Shown here piece by piece: positions 19,173-27,788 of a stretch of 64,000 nt of DNA. Location: contig NZ_CP114264.1 of the NCBI RefSeq assembly GCF_027105055.1, positions 1,674,001 to 1,738,000 on the forward strand. The letters run 5' to 3'. Origin of the DNA: Acinetobacter sp. TR3 (lineage in GTDB: Bacteria > Pseudomonadota > Gammaproteobacteria > Pseudomonadales > Moraxellaceae). Position 1 is the stretch's first letter. Every line of letters begins with the position of its first letter. The notes below the pieces were generated by a model. That model ran no database searches. It was not told the DNA's origin and saw nothing but the letters and a program-made list of their open reading frames with translations. The translations under genes were made by a program, and so were the position numbers.

Positions 19173-20282
19173 ATGGATCAACATAACACTATCGACTATC
19201 GACTGCTCGTAGATAATCTGACCACTGCCATATTATTGGTCGATAGTAAACTTAATATTTTTTATTTAAATTCGGCTTGTGAAGCATTATTTGATGTCAG
19301 CCTGTTACGCGCATCAGGTCAACCTGTATTAAATTTACTGCATGCCCATGATGATACCTTTAATACCCACGAGGCTTTATTACATACACTAGAAAGTGGA
19401 CAGCATTACACACGCCGTGAAGCGGTGATTAACGTAAACTTTAAAGCCATTCATGTGGACTATACCGTTTCACAGCTCAATGCAGGAAAAAGCGACCATC
19501 CCCTGTTATTGATTGAGCTGAATCCAATTGATCGGATGTTGAAAATTTCTAAAGAAGAAAATTTAGTACAACAACATCAAGTCGCGCGCCAATTGGTCCG
19601 TGGCGTGGCACATGAAATTAAAAATCCTTTAGCGGGCATTCGTGGTGCAACACAATTACTTGCTCGCAGCTTAAATGATGAAAGCTATCGTGAGTTTACC
19701 GACATTATTATTAGTGAAGTCGATCGCCTAACCAATCTAGCAGATACCATGCTTGGTTCACGTCAATTACCAAGCTACGAGCTGGTTAATGTTCATGAAC
19801 CTTTAGAGCGCGTTCGTTCACTTATTGTGAATCAAACGAAGAAAAAAATTAAGATTACCCGCGATTACGACCTATCTTTACCTGATGTGATGGCTGACCG
19901 TGATCAACTGATTCAAGTTATGCTCAATATCAGCGTAAATGCTGTGCAAGCAATGACTGAAAATAAAGATTTTTTTGTCGATTCAGAACCAGAGCTGATT
20001 TTAAGAACGCGCATTCAACGCTTAGTGACAATTAACGGTGTTCTGAATCGCTCATCGATAAGAATTGATATTGAAGACAATGGACCAGGTGTTCCAGAAA
20101 GCATATTAGAGTCTGTATTTTACCCGCTTGTTACTGGACGAGCAAAAGGTACAGGACTTGGCCTCAGTATCGCGCAAAACATTATGCATCAACACAACGG
20201 AATGATCGAATGTCAGTCCGTTCCAGGAAAAACCATATTTAGCTTATATTTACCTTGGGAGTTAGACCGTGTCACGAAATAA
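19173..20282 (+). CDS. ntrB: Nitrogen regulation sensor kinase NtrB
   Basis: A 369-residue soluble histidine kinase/phosphatase that, under PII control, phosphorylates NtrC in nitrogen limitation. The N-terminal PAS domain (LLVDNLTTAILLVDSKLNIFYLN) is followed by the HisKA helix with GVAHEIKNPLAG (phospho-acceptor His148) and an HATPase domain with N, G1 (EDNGPGVP) and G2 (KGTGLGLSIAQN) boxes. No transmembrane segment is present, as expected. Its 3' end overlaps ntrC by 14 bases. The promoter upstream reads as sigma-54. glnA is not adjacent here, unlike the enteric glnA-ntrB-ntrC operon. Confidence 0.95.
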   Translation: MDQHNTIDYRLLVDNLTTAILLVDSKLNIFYLNSACEALFDVSLLRASGQPVLNLLHAHDDTFNTHEALLHTLESGQHYTRREAVINVNFKAIHVDYTVSQLNAGKSDHPLLLIELNPIDRMLKISKEENLVQQHQVARQLVRGVAHEIKNPLAGIRGATQLLARSLNDESYREFTDIIISEVDRLTNLADTMLGSRQLPSYELVNVHEPLERVRSLIVNQTKKKIKITRDYDLSLPDVMADRDQLIQVMLNISVNAVQAMTENKDFFVDSEPELILRTRIQRLVTINGVLNRSSIRIDIEDNGPGVPESILESVFYPLVTGRAKGTGLGLSIAQNIMHQHNGMIECQSVPGKTIFSLYLPWELDRVTK

Positions 20283-21756
20283 AATTTGGGTAATAGATGA
20301 TGATCGTGCCATGCGTTGGGTACTCGAAAAAACTTTTAAAGAAGAAGGTTTTGACGTCACCAACTTTGAAGAAGCACAAACAGCGCTAGAACGTTTGCAT
20401 GATGCTGCACCCGATGTCATTTTGACAGATATTCGCATGCCTGGAATTGATGGCTTAACTTTCTTGTCTAAAGTTAAAAACACGCATCCAGATCTACCTG
20501 TCATCATCATGACAGCACATTCTGATTTAGAATCTGCTGTCTCGAGTTACCAAACTGGTGCATTTGAGTATTTACCAAAACCATTTGATATCGATGAAGC
20601 TTTAGCATTAGTGAATCGTGCTATTTTGCACATCAATAAATTGCAACAACAAGAAGCAACCAAAGCCACGACGCCTTTACAATCAACCGAAATCATTGGT
20701 GAATCACCTGCAATGCAGGAAGTATTCCGTGCAATTGGACGTTTATCTCAATCCCATATCACTGTATTGATTAATGGTGAATCTGGTACAGGTAAAGAAC
20801 TTGTTGCACATGCACTACATAAGCACTCACCACGTCGTGCCAAACCTTTTATTGCACTCAATATGGCTGCAATTCCAAAAGATTTAATCGAAACCGAGTT
20901 ATTCGGGCATGAAAAAGGTGCTTTTACAGGTGCCAACACTCAACATCAAGGTCGCTTTGAGCAAGCCAACGGCGGTACATTATTTCTTGATGAAATTGGT
21001 GATATGCCTTTTGAAACTCAAACACGCTTACTTCGCGTCCTTGCTGATGGCGAGTTCTACCGTGTTGGGGGACACATTCCAGTTAAAGTTGATGTACGAA
21101 TTGTAGCCGCAACTCACCAAGACTTAGAGAAGTTGGTGAATGAAGGTCGTTTCCGTGAGGACTTGTACCATCGCCTTAATGTCATTCGCATTCATATTCC
21201 GAAACTTGCTCATCGTAGCGAAGATATTCCTATGCTTGCGCAACATTTCTTGGCGCGTGCAGGTAAAGAATTAGGTGTTAGTCCTAAAATCTTACGTACA
21301 GAAACAACTGACTATATGCAGCAACTCCCTTGGCCAGGTAACGTTCGTCAATTAGAAAATACTTGTCGTTGGTTAACAGTAATGATTACTGGACGTGAAG
21401 TCTATCCAGAAGATCTACCTGCTGAGCTAAAACAAGTTGCTATACAAAAGTCGACAAATGACGCATCAGCTACAAGCCCAGCTTTAGTTGAAAGAATTGC
21501 TGTACATCATTGGGATGAGCTACTAGCTCAATGGGCAATTCAAAAGTTAAAAAATGGTGAAATGAAAATTTTAGATATCGCTACGCCAATGTTTGAGCGC
21601 ACTTTGATTAATGCAGCCCTACAACAAACACGTGGTCGCAAACGTCATGCAGCTGAACTTTTAGGTTGGGGCCGTAACACGCTTACACGCAAACTTAAAG
21701 AGCTTGGCATGGATTCAACAGACGATGATGAAGACGATGAAGTGCGTTCAGCATAA
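20269..21756 (+). CDS. ntrC: Nitrogen regulation response regulator NtrC
   Basis: A 495-residue sigma-54 activator. It has a receiver domain with phospho-acceptor Asp54 (ILTDIRMPGIDG), a AAA+ domain with Walker A GESGTGKE (about 169) and the sigma-54 contact loop GAFTGA (about 217), and a C-terminal Fis-type helix-turn-helix (GRKRHAAELLGWGRNTLTRKLKELG). The tail is acidic (DDDEDDE). It probably activates the three sigma-54 promoters visible in this window. The GTG start overlaps ntrB. Confidence 0.96.
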   Translation: MSRNKIWVIDDDRAMRWVLEKTFKEEGFDVTNFEEAQTALERLHDAAPDVILTDIRMPGIDGLTFLSKVKNTHPDLPVIIMTAHSDLESAVSSYQTGAFEYLPKPFDIDEALALVNRAILHINKLQQQEATKATTPLQSTEIIGESPAMQEVFRAIGRLSQSHITVLINGESGTGKELVAHALHKHSPRRAKPFIALNMAAIPKDLIETELFGHEKGAFTGANTQHQGRFEQANGGTLFLDEIGDMPFETQTRLLRVLADGEFYRVGGHIPVKVDVRIVAATHQDLEKLVNEGRFREDLYHRLNVIRIHIPKLAHRSEDIPMLAQHFLARAGKELGVSPKILRTETTDYMQQLPWPGNVRQLENTCRWLTVMITGREVYPEDLPAELKQVAIQKSTNDASATSPALVERIAVHHWDELLAQWAIQKLKNGEMKILDIATPMFERTLINAALQQTRGRKRHAAELLGWGRNTLTRKLKELGMDSTDDDEDDEVRSA

Positions 21757-21776
21757 ATCATAAATAGTCCATAAAA

Positions 21777-21806
21777 GCGAGTAATGATCACATTACTCGC
21801 TTTTTT
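21777..21806 (+). terminator. Rho-independent terminator of ntrBC
   Basis: GCGAGTAATG, a 4-base loop ATCA and CATTACTCGC make a 10-bp perfect stem followed by TTTTTT. Confidence 0.95.
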
Positions 21807-21903
21807 ACATTGAGATGTTTAGATACATGATCCAATGCCATAGCCATACAATACATATGGTTTTTGCTATAATAAAATATTCCCTCAACGCTCATTGAAT
21901 ATA

Positions 21904-22545
21904 ATGACTGATATTTGTTACCCAAGTTGCGAACAACCTCAAACTCGTCGTGGTCAAGAACGTCGCCTTGCCTTATTACTATGTGCAACCGATTTATTTC
22001 TTGAAAAAGGTTATGATGCGGTTTCCTTGGATGATATTGTCAATCATGCAGGTGGCTCAAAAGCTTCTATTTATAAATATTTTGGCAACAAAGAAGGTCT
22101 TTTTACTGCGATTTGTGATTATCGTCGTGAGGTGTTTTTTAAAGGTGTTTGTTTTCCATACACTTCGGAACAAAATAATTTAAGAACATACCTTGTACAA
22201 ACATTACAACGCTTTTATCAACATATTATTCAACCTGAAAATATTGCCTTTATGCGTATGTTCACAGAGCAAACTCAAAAAGATATACAATTAGCTCACT
22301 ATTTTTATGACCAATGTGCTTTAAATATACAGAATACGATTGCATTTGCTTTAGGTCAGGCACACGACCTCAATGAAATATACTGCTCAAACCCTCATTT
22401 CTCTGCCATGATGTATTTCGGAATTCTACGTGATGTTGAGTGGCGACTTTTAATGGGTTTAGAAGTATCAGCAAATGACGCTGAAATAACTGATTATATT
22501 AACTATTCCGTTGATTTATTCTTAAAAGCTCATCAAAAAGTCTAA
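21904..22545 (+). CDS. TetR-family transcriptional regulator
   Basis: A 213-residue repressor-type protein. The N-terminal helix-turn-helix is clear (YDAVSLDDIVNHAGGSKASIYKYFGNKEGLF, about residues 36-66). The C-terminal ligand domain is helical, with AefR-like character (PENIAFMRMFTEQ). I start at the ATG giving MTDICYPSC; a TTG three codons upstream is also in frame and neither has a strong ribosome site. It precedes argF by about 110 bases, but nothing shows it controls argF. Ligand and target are unknown. Confidence 0.85.
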   Translation: MTDICYPSCEQPQTRRGQERRLALLLCATDLFLEKGYDAVSLDDIVNHAGGSKASIYKYFGNKEGLFTAICDYRREVFFKGVCFPYTSEQNNLRTYLVQTLQRFYQHIIQPENIAFMRMFTEQTQKDIQLAHYFYDQCALNIQNTIAFALGQAHDLNEIYCSNPHFSAMMYFGILRDVEWRLLMGLEVSANDAEITDYINYSVDLFLKAHQKV

Positions 22546-22657
22546 TTCTTTTGCATTTTTTAGGTGGTGTAGTATAGTAGTCAATTCCTTTTTTATCATC
22601 ACCCATTAAATAACAATTAATTATTGTTTTTATTCAATAATTATTGTGGGAGTAACT

Positions 22658-23578
22658 ATGGCGCTTCGGCATTTCCTGACTTTACGAGACCTTTCAACTT
22701 TAGAGTTGCAACGTATTTTAGACCGTGCTCAAGAATTGAAACGCATGCAACATGCAAATACGGTTTTTCAACCATTTGTAGGTAAAGTCTTAGGAATGAT
22801 TTTTGAGAAATCGAGTACACGTACACGTATTTCTTTTGAAGCTGGCATTTGCCAATTTGGCGGTAACGCGATTTTCCTTTCTCCACGAGATACTCAATTA
22901 GGTCGTGGTGAGCCAATTGAGGATTCAGCACGTGTCATTTCAAGCATGCTTGATATCGTGATGATTCGTACTTTTGGCCATGATATTGTTGAACGTTTTG
23001 CTTCTTATTCGAAAGTTCCTGTCATTAATGGATTAACGGATGACCACCATCCATGTCAATTACTTGCTGACTTACAAACCTTTCAAGAACACCGTGGAAG
23101 CATCAAAGGTAAAACGGTTGCTTGGATTGGCGATGGCAACAATATGTGTAATTCATACATTGAAGCAGCACATATGATGGGTTTTAAACTCAAAATTGCT
23201 GCACCTGAAGGTTACGAACCAAAACCTGAGTTTTTAACTGAATTTGCCGATTGTGTAGAAGTGTTCAATAAAGCTGAGGATGCTGCGGTTAATGCTGACT
23301 TGATCGTAACTGATGTATGGGCAAGCATGGGGCAAGAAGAAGAACAAAAACTTCGTGAAAAAGCATTTGCTGATTTCCAAGTGAATGAAAAATTAATGGA
23401 TCTGGCTCATCCAGATTGTTTATTTATGCATTGCTTACCCGCACACCGTGGCGAAGAAATTTCTGAACACATGCTGGATCATAAAAATGCTGTTGTTTGG
23501 GATGAAGCAGAGAATCGCTTACATGCTCAAAAGGCATTAATGGAATTCTTATTAAATGAGAATTTGAAAAAAGACTAA
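22658..23578 (+). CDS. argF: Ornithine carbamoyltransferase
   Basis: A 306-residue enzyme making citrulline from ornithine and carbamoyl phosphate in arginine synthesis. Carbamoyl-phosphate site: [12 protein letters not shown]. Ornithine site: [13 protein letters not shown] near residue 270. [14 protein letters not shown] is also diagnostic. I start at the ATG preceded by GGGAG rather than the upstream in-frame GTG. It is monocistronic with its own terminator. A catabolic ArcB is unlikely because no arc genes are nearby. Confidence 0.94.
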   Translation: MALRHFLTLRDLSTLELQRILDRAQELKRMQHANTVFQPFVGKVLGMIFEKSSTRTRISFEAGICQFGGNAIFLSPRDTQLGRGEPIEDSARVISSMLDIVMIRTFGHDIVERFASYSKVPVINGLTDDHHPCQLLADLQTFQEHRGSIKGKTVAWIGDGNNMCNSYIEAAHMMGFKLKIAAPEGYEPKPEFLTEFADCVEVFNKAEDAAVNADLIVTDVWASMGQEEEQKLREKAFADFQVNEKLMDLAHPDCLFMHCLPAHRGEEISEHMLDHKNAVVWDEAENRLHAQKALMEFLLNENLKKD

Positions 23579-23590
23579 ATAGCTAAAGAA

Positions 23591-23620
23591 AACAGCATCA
23601 TCATGATGCTGTTTTTATTT
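23591..23620 (+). terminator. Rho-independent terminator of argF
   Basis: AACAGCATCA, a 3-base loop and TGATGCTGTT form a 10-bp stem followed by a T-rich tract. Confidence 0.9.
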
Positions 23621-23728
23621 TTGCGATCTAAATTGAACACTTAAATAAAAACACTTATAGTAGAAAATCTTTTATTAGAAGAAGTTTCTCCTCTTGGTTG
23701 AAACTTTGATAACTACAAAGCGAACATT

Positions 23729-24253
23729 ATGACTTCACTCGAACAAGCACTGTCTGAAATTCCTAGTTTTTCTTTGGTGCACGAGCATCTATTTAGTTCT
23801 GCTCAGCCAAGCGCTGAACAATTATTGCAAATTAAAGAATATGGCTGTAGTACAGTAATCAATCTTGCGACAAGCAAATCAGAAAATCATTTAGCGAAAC
23901 AAGACCAAATCTGCTTGGATTTAGGCTTAAACTACATTCATATTCCTATTGATTGGGATCTTCCTTGTGCAGAACAATGCTTATTCGTTTTAGATTTAAT
24001 TGCTCATCTTGTTCAAAATGAAATTGTTTGGCTGCATTGTGCCAAAAACATGCGTGTAAGTAGTTTGATGTATTTATATCGTCAATTTTATATGGATATG
24101 GATATGCCCACAGCTCAAGCATTACTTCATGAGATTTGGGAACCGAATGAGACTTGGACTGGTTTAATTCATAGTATTACTTTACAACTGCAAGGTCGTA
24201 AAGCAACACTTGAACTTGAACAATCATTAATGGATGTAGATCATCTTGCTTGA
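23729..24253 (+). CDS. Protein tyrosine phosphatase-like (DUF442/DSP-type) protein
   Basis: A 174-residue protein resembling the bacterial dual-specificity-phosphatase-like/DUF442 group: LFSSAQPSAEQLLQIKEYGCSTVINLA followed by IHIPIDWDLP. The putative active loop is HCAKNMRVS, with Cys104 and Arg109 separated by four residues instead of the canonical five of HCX5R. Relatives with HCAANxRVS exist, so the variant may be a subfamily trait. It could be a phosphatase or a sulfur or other thiol-chemistry enzyme; substrate unknown. Its last 13 bases overlap the convergent ispF. Confidence 0.7.
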   Translation: MTSLEQALSEIPSFSLVHEHLFSSAQPSAEQLLQIKEYGCSTVINLATSKSENHLAKQDQICLDLGLNYIHIPIDWDLPCAEQCLFVLDLIAHLVQNEIVWLHCAKNMRVSSLMYLYRQFYMDMDMPTAQALLHEIWEPNETWTGLIHSITLQLQGRKATLELEQSLMDVDHLA

Positions 24254-24732
24254 TGTGAAATTAAGACAGTTGCTGTTGCCAAAATGCCTTCTTGACGACC
24301 TGTAAATCCTAGTTGTTCCGTTGTTGTAGCTTTGATACTAATTTGAGTGATATCGACTTCAAGTACATCGGCAATACTTTGGCGCATTTCTAAATTATGT
24401 TTTGCGAGCTTTGGACGTTCACACGCAACTGTGATATCAGCATTATTTAAATGATAACCACGATCTAAAATTAATTGATATACATGTTTCAATAACATCC
24501 GGCTATCAGCCCCTTTATACTCAGGATCAGTATCTGGGAAATGTTGCCCAATATCTCCCAATGCTAATGCACCAAGTAAAGCATCACTCAATGCATGCAA
24601 GACCACATCACCATCTGAATGCGCTTTTAAACCATGCGTATGCGGAATTTTAATCCCAGCTAAAGTAACGAAATTGCCTTCTTCAAAAGCATGTACATCA
24701 ATCCCTTGTCCAATACGAATTTGAGCAACCAT
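24241..24732 (-). CDS. ispF: 2-C-methyl-D-erythritol 2,4-cyclodiphosphate synthase
   Basis: A 163-residue trimeric zinc enzyme of the MEP pathway. The metal-binding DVHAF motif (IGQGIDVHAFEEG), the HSDGDVVLHALSDALLGA signature and the C-terminal KATTTEQLGFTGRQEGI segment are present. It stands alone, without ispD next to it, and overlaps the 3' end of the convergent phosphatase-like gene. Confidence 0.96.
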   Translation of the reverse strand: MVAQIRIGQGIDVHAFEEGNFVTLAGIKIPHTHGLKAHSDGDVVLHALSDALLGALALGDIGQHFPDTDPEYKGADSRMLLKHVYQLILDRGYHLNNADITVACERPKLAKHNLEMRQSIADVLEVDITQISIKATTTEQLGFTGRQEGILATATVLISHQAR

Positions 24733-24830
24733 ATGATTTTCCTTTTACAATATACTGAACAAATCTTGTATTCAGGCTTTCTATTTCGCTATAGTACAGT
24801 GAGCAAATTAGGCTGAACATATAAGTGATT

Positions 24831-25478
24831 ATGCTGTTGAACACCTTAATAAATCAATTAAAGAAATCTGGTTATATCATCACATTGAGTTGTTTTTGCT
24901 CATCATTTGTATTTGCCGCGTCAATTAACTGTACAACACAGAATGCTGAGCAAAAAAAAATTTGTTCTAAGCAGTATCAAGACCAACGAACTAAGCTGAA
25001 TAATAAGTTTTTAACCGCTTATCTTGTGACTGATGCTCCAATTCAACTACTACATGACACACAAAAGCTTTGGCTTAATCAAATCCAGCAGTGCAAATCT
25101 AAAAATTGTTATCAGCAACAATTTGATATTCGTTTAGATGATTTAAACTTTTATACTTCTATGAATCAGACGCTTACACAACACTATTTAAAATTTGAAC
25201 ATGGTGATTTAGCCAAACAACCTGTTCACATCCAGATTCATCAACTGGATAAAGATAAGTTAAAAATCGAAGGAATTGCTTATCGTAATCCCAATAATCG
25301 TGTAGAGACTCAAACTTTATCTTTACTTGCCTACACGACTCCCGAACAAAAGAATCTTATTATTGATAATGAGAAAAAGTGCCAGTACCAATTTGACTTT
25401 AAAAAAGCCTTATTAATTATAAAAAGTGAGCAAAAAGGTTGTGAACGTTTTACAGGAATTTATCGTTTGTATGATTAA
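24831..25478 (+). CDS. Exported LprI-like (lysozyme-inhibitor-type) protein
   Basis: A 215-residue protein with an N-terminal hydrophobic signal segment (SGYIITLSCFCSSFVFA, cleavage near residue 28). Directly after it the mature part reads ASINCTTQNAEQKKIC, then QKLWLNQIQQCKSKNC: the Cys-spaced helical pattern of the LprI/DUF1311 domain. The C-terminal half (about 100-215) is beta-rich with two further Cys and is not one I recognise. The LprI label rests only on the N-terminal pattern. An in-frame GTG lies two codons upstream. It is followed by a terminator. Confidence 0.6.
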   Translation: MLLNTLINQLKKSGYIITLSCFCSSFVFAASINCTTQNAEQKKICSKQYQDQRTKLNNKFLTAYLVTDAPIQLLHDTQKLWLNQIQQCKSKNCYQQQFDIRLDDLNFYTSMNQTLTQHYLKFEHGDLAKQPVHIQIHQLDKDKLKIEGIAYRNPNNRVETQTLSLLAYTTPEQKNLIIDNEKKCQYQFDFKKALLIIKSEQKGCERFTGIYRLYD

Positions 25479-25494
25479 TTAATAAATGCAATAT

Positions 25495-25521
25495 AAGCCG
25501 ATGTTTTCACATCGGCTTTTT
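25495..25521 (+). terminator. Rho-independent terminator after the LprI-like gene
   Basis: AAGCCGATGT, a 4-base loop and ACATCGGCTT form a 10-bp stem ending in TTTTT. It lies four bases from the stop of the convergent amino-acid dehydrogenase and could also slow that transcript. Confidence 0.88.
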
Positions 25522-25525
25522 AGCT

Positions 25526-26770
25526 TTAGCTTGGGAATTTTTGTGCAATTTCCTCGCTAATCAATACCGCTGTTGCGGCAGATAAAGTCCAGCCTAAATG
25601 CCCATGCCCAGTATTGTAAAATACTCGCGCATGTTTCCCCTGTTTCACTACAGGCAACATATTTGGCATCATCGGACGTAAGCCCGCCCATGGTACAGCG
25701 TGCTCAGTTGAAATATCAAAATTTTGGTTCACCCAGTTAATTAAAGGTTGGATTCGATCTGCGCGAATATCACGATTATAGCCATTAAACTCGGCTGTGC
25801 CTGCGACACGGAAGCGATCAGCACCTAAACGAGAAGTAACAATTTTTGCGCTTTCATCAAGCAGACTCACCCACGGTGCATTTTTTACACTTCGCTCATC
25901 TTTAAGCTGGACTGTAATTGAATATCCTTTTACAGGATAGATATTGACTGTATCCCCCAACAAATCTGCAAGCTGATAACTTCCAACACCACCGCACACT
26001 AAAATAATATCAGCTTCAATTTGAGTCAGTTGATTATTATCAGGGTGCATATTCTCTGAACTATTTTTGCAATCTACTACAACTCTATCCTGCAAACATT
26101 TAACATCAAGAACATCCAAACCAAAGCGATATTTCACACCATATTGTTTTGTTTTTTCGGCAAGACCAACAGAATACTTATGAATATCTCCTGTTGCATC
26201 CGCAGCAGTGTAATATCCACCATAATAATCACCAGTTAAATTTGGCTCAATAGATTTCATTTCTTCAGGTGTTATTGCATAACGCTCAAGTTTACCCTCG
26301 ACTAAAACATCATTCACTTTTTTGGCAATATCGAAGTCTTGTTTAGTATGGTACATGTGCAAAATACCGCGCTTTTCTAAATCAAAAGCAATATCCTCTT
26401 TTTCTGCAATTTCAAATAATCGTTGTCTTGCTAACAACGCTAAACGAACTGTTTCAATTGTATTTACCTTATAGTCCTTAATGTGAGTCAAAAACTCGAC
26501 TAGCCAGCGATATTTATGCACACTAAAAGACGGATTGAGCAATAAAGGCGCATCTTTCTTACTCATCCATTTAATCCCTTTCAACACTGTTGCCTTCTGA
26601 TTCCAGACCTCAGCGTTACAAGCAGACAACTGCCCACCATTGGCAAATGAAGTTTCCATTGCTGGAAATAAATGACGATCAATCACTGTGACTTCATAAC
26701 CCAATTTAATTAATTCATAAGCAGACGTTACACCCGTAATCCCCGCACCAATAACAACAACATGTGGCAT
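25526..26770 (-). CDS. dadA: D-amino acid dehydrogenase-like FAD oxidoreductase
   Basis: A 414-residue DAO-fold flavoprotein. The N-terminal Rossmann motif VVVIGAGITGVTSAYEL and ETSFANGGQLSACNAEVW match the DadA group, which oxidises D-amino acids to 2-oxo acids and ammonia. The C-terminal GHGHLGWTLSAATAVLISEEI completes the FAD site. I start at MPHVVV because AAGGAG precedes it at good spacing. A tandem glycine riboswitch lies in its leader, so glycine itself, or a compound whose breakdown links to glycine, may be the physiological signal and perhaps substrate (inference). No alanine racemase gene is adjacent, unlike classical dadAX. Confidence 0.8.
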   Translation of the reverse strand: MPHVVVIGAGITGVTSAYELIKLGYEVTVIDRHLFPAMETSFANGGQLSACNAEVWNQKATVLKGIKWMSKKDAPLLLNPSFSVHKYRWLVEFLTHIKDYKVNTIETVRLALLARQRLFEIAEKEDIAFDLEKRGILHMYHTKQDFDIAKKVNDVLVEGKLERYAITPEEMKSIEPNLTGDYYGGYYTAADATGDIHKYSVGLAEKTKQYGVKYRFGLDVLDVKCLQDRVVVDCKNSSENMHPDNNQLTQIEADIILVCGGVGSYQLADLLGDTVNIYPVKGYSITVQLKDERSVKNAPWVSLLDESAKIVTSRLGADRFRVAGTAEFNGYNRDIRADRIQPLINWVNQNFDISTEHAVPWAGLRPMMPNMLPVVKQGKHARVFYNTGHGHLGWTLSAATAVLISEEIAQKFPS

Positions 26771-26810
26771 AGCAAACTCCTTGAAATGCATAACATTTCA
26801 TAATGTTTAG

Positions 26811-27032
26811 CCCCATCTGTCATGGTACCTGAGAGTTTTGGCAGATGATTACCAATTAATCATTAAGCCTTCCCCTTCGGTGAGTGTTAATCGTAGAAGA
26901 AACTTTTCTCTTATAATTCTTCAAATCGAACACTGCTCTCCAGATTGTATTTATATCATTACAGTCCTTCTGCCTGAGAGTTTCCGGGGTCGTTGCTCCT
27001 TCGGCGAGTTCATTGAAGAACTTCTCTCCCGC
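26811..27032 (-). promoter_or_regulatory. Tandem glycine riboswitch
   Basis: Two consecutive glycine aptamers read on the minus strand. Aptamer 1 (about 27032 to 26964) has GGGAGAG, then CGCCGAAGGAGCAA, then ACTCTCAGGCA and GGAC. Aptamer 2 (about 26942 to 26817) has GGAGAGC, CACCGAAGGGG, then AACTCTCAGGT and a closing strand. These conserved blocks are the hallmark of the gcvT-type glycine element. It stands about 45 bases before the start codon of the amino-acid dehydrogenase. I see no U-rich intrinsic terminator between aptamer 2 and the gene, so control is probably translational (inference). Confidence 0.93.
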
Positions 27033-27144
27033 AATAATATTTATATCCCTATAAGCAATATATATGCCGACCAAAAATACCAACACTAAATTCTTGTAAT
27101 TCTTTGTAGATCAAGTATCTCTTTCAGCGCTAATCAAAATAAAT

Positions 27145-27176
27145 CAATAAAAAAGCAGACTTTAACGTCTGCTTTT
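27145..27176 (-). terminator. Rho-independent terminator of the 185-residue unknown gene
   Basis: AAAAGCAGAC and GTCTGCTTTT form a 10-bp stem, followed on the minus strand by TTTTTTATTG. It begins just after the stop codon of the gene ending at 27182. Confidence 0.88.
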
Positions 27177-27181
27177 GAAGA

Positions 27182-27739
27182 TTAAAATTTGCACTGCAAA
27201 ATTTGATCTGAAAACTGTCCTTTCCATAGTTCTCGTAACGTTGGTAAATAGAATTTCTCACCAATCATCACTAATTCAGCATCAATCAGTGCATGAATCT
27301 CATGCATCAACACATAATCCAATGCAATCAAGGAAAGCTGTGCTTGTTTCTGAGAAATCTGCTTACGTTTAACTTGCGCTTTTTTGACTAACTCGTTGGC
27401 AAAATTTTTATCTTTATAAGCGGTAATAGCACTTAAACGTAATTCAATGATTCCCCAACCTTCCAATAATTTCTTAAATACTTCGAAATCTTTAGAAGTT
27501 GCTTCCCAAGTCACATTCTCTAAATCATTGTCTTCTGGTAATACAGGCAACAACAAATCAGCCGTACTTGGAAAAATTTTCTTTAAATTCAATACAAATT
27601 TAACAGGATTTTCATTTGGAAGATCAGAAAACTGGATATTGGTTTTGGTATCTGTCAAATAAATATTGAGCATAATGAAGCAACAATCAGGTAAATCAAA
27701 AGCATATTGTACGCAGATCGATTTATAAAAACTACTCAT
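27182..27739 (-). CDS. Conserved hypothetical protein
   Basis: A 185-residue protein with no family I can name. It has no signal peptide or transmembrane helix. The N-terminal third has hydrophobic beta-strand character (AFDLPDCCFIMLNIYL). The middle is acidic (PVLPEDNDLENVTWEA), and a Lys/Gln-rich helical segment near 120-140 (KKAQVKRKQISQKQAQ) precedes a hydrophobic C-terminal helix (LIALDYVLMHEIHALIDAEL). It lies downstream of fumC on the same strand but is separated from it by a terminator-like stem. It is a complete frame with its own terminator, so likely a real gene. Confidence 0.65.
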   Translation of the reverse strand: MSSFYKSICVQYAFDLPDCCFIMLNIYLTDTKTNIQFSDLPNENPVKFVLNLKKIFPSTADLLLPVLPEDNDLENVTWEATSKDFEVFKKLLEGWGIIELRLSAITAYKDKNFANELVKKAQVKRKQISQKQAQLSLIALDYVLMHEIHALIDAELVMIGEKFYLPTLRELWKGQFSDQILQCKF

Positions 27740-27741
27740 AA

Positions 27742-27774
27742 AAAATCCCCCTAGGTTAAAGAAGGATTTTTTAA
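27742..27774 (-). terminator. Possible terminator of fumC
   Basis: AAAAAATCC and GGATTTTTT pair on the minus strand around a ~15-base loop, ending in T residues directly before the next gene start. The stem is AT-heavy, so strength is uncertain. Confidence 0.5.
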
Positions 27775-27788
27775 ACTACCAATACGAC

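Noticed and set aside
21904..23578. TetR regulator as the controller of argF
   Set aside because: The genes are adjacent on the same strand, but there is a ~110-base gap, and arginine synthesis is not known to be under TetR control; no shared operator was seen.
26838..27089. Open frames on both strands across the dadA leader
   Set aside because: They run through the two glycine aptamers, which explain the conservation; the predicted peptides have no recognisable features.
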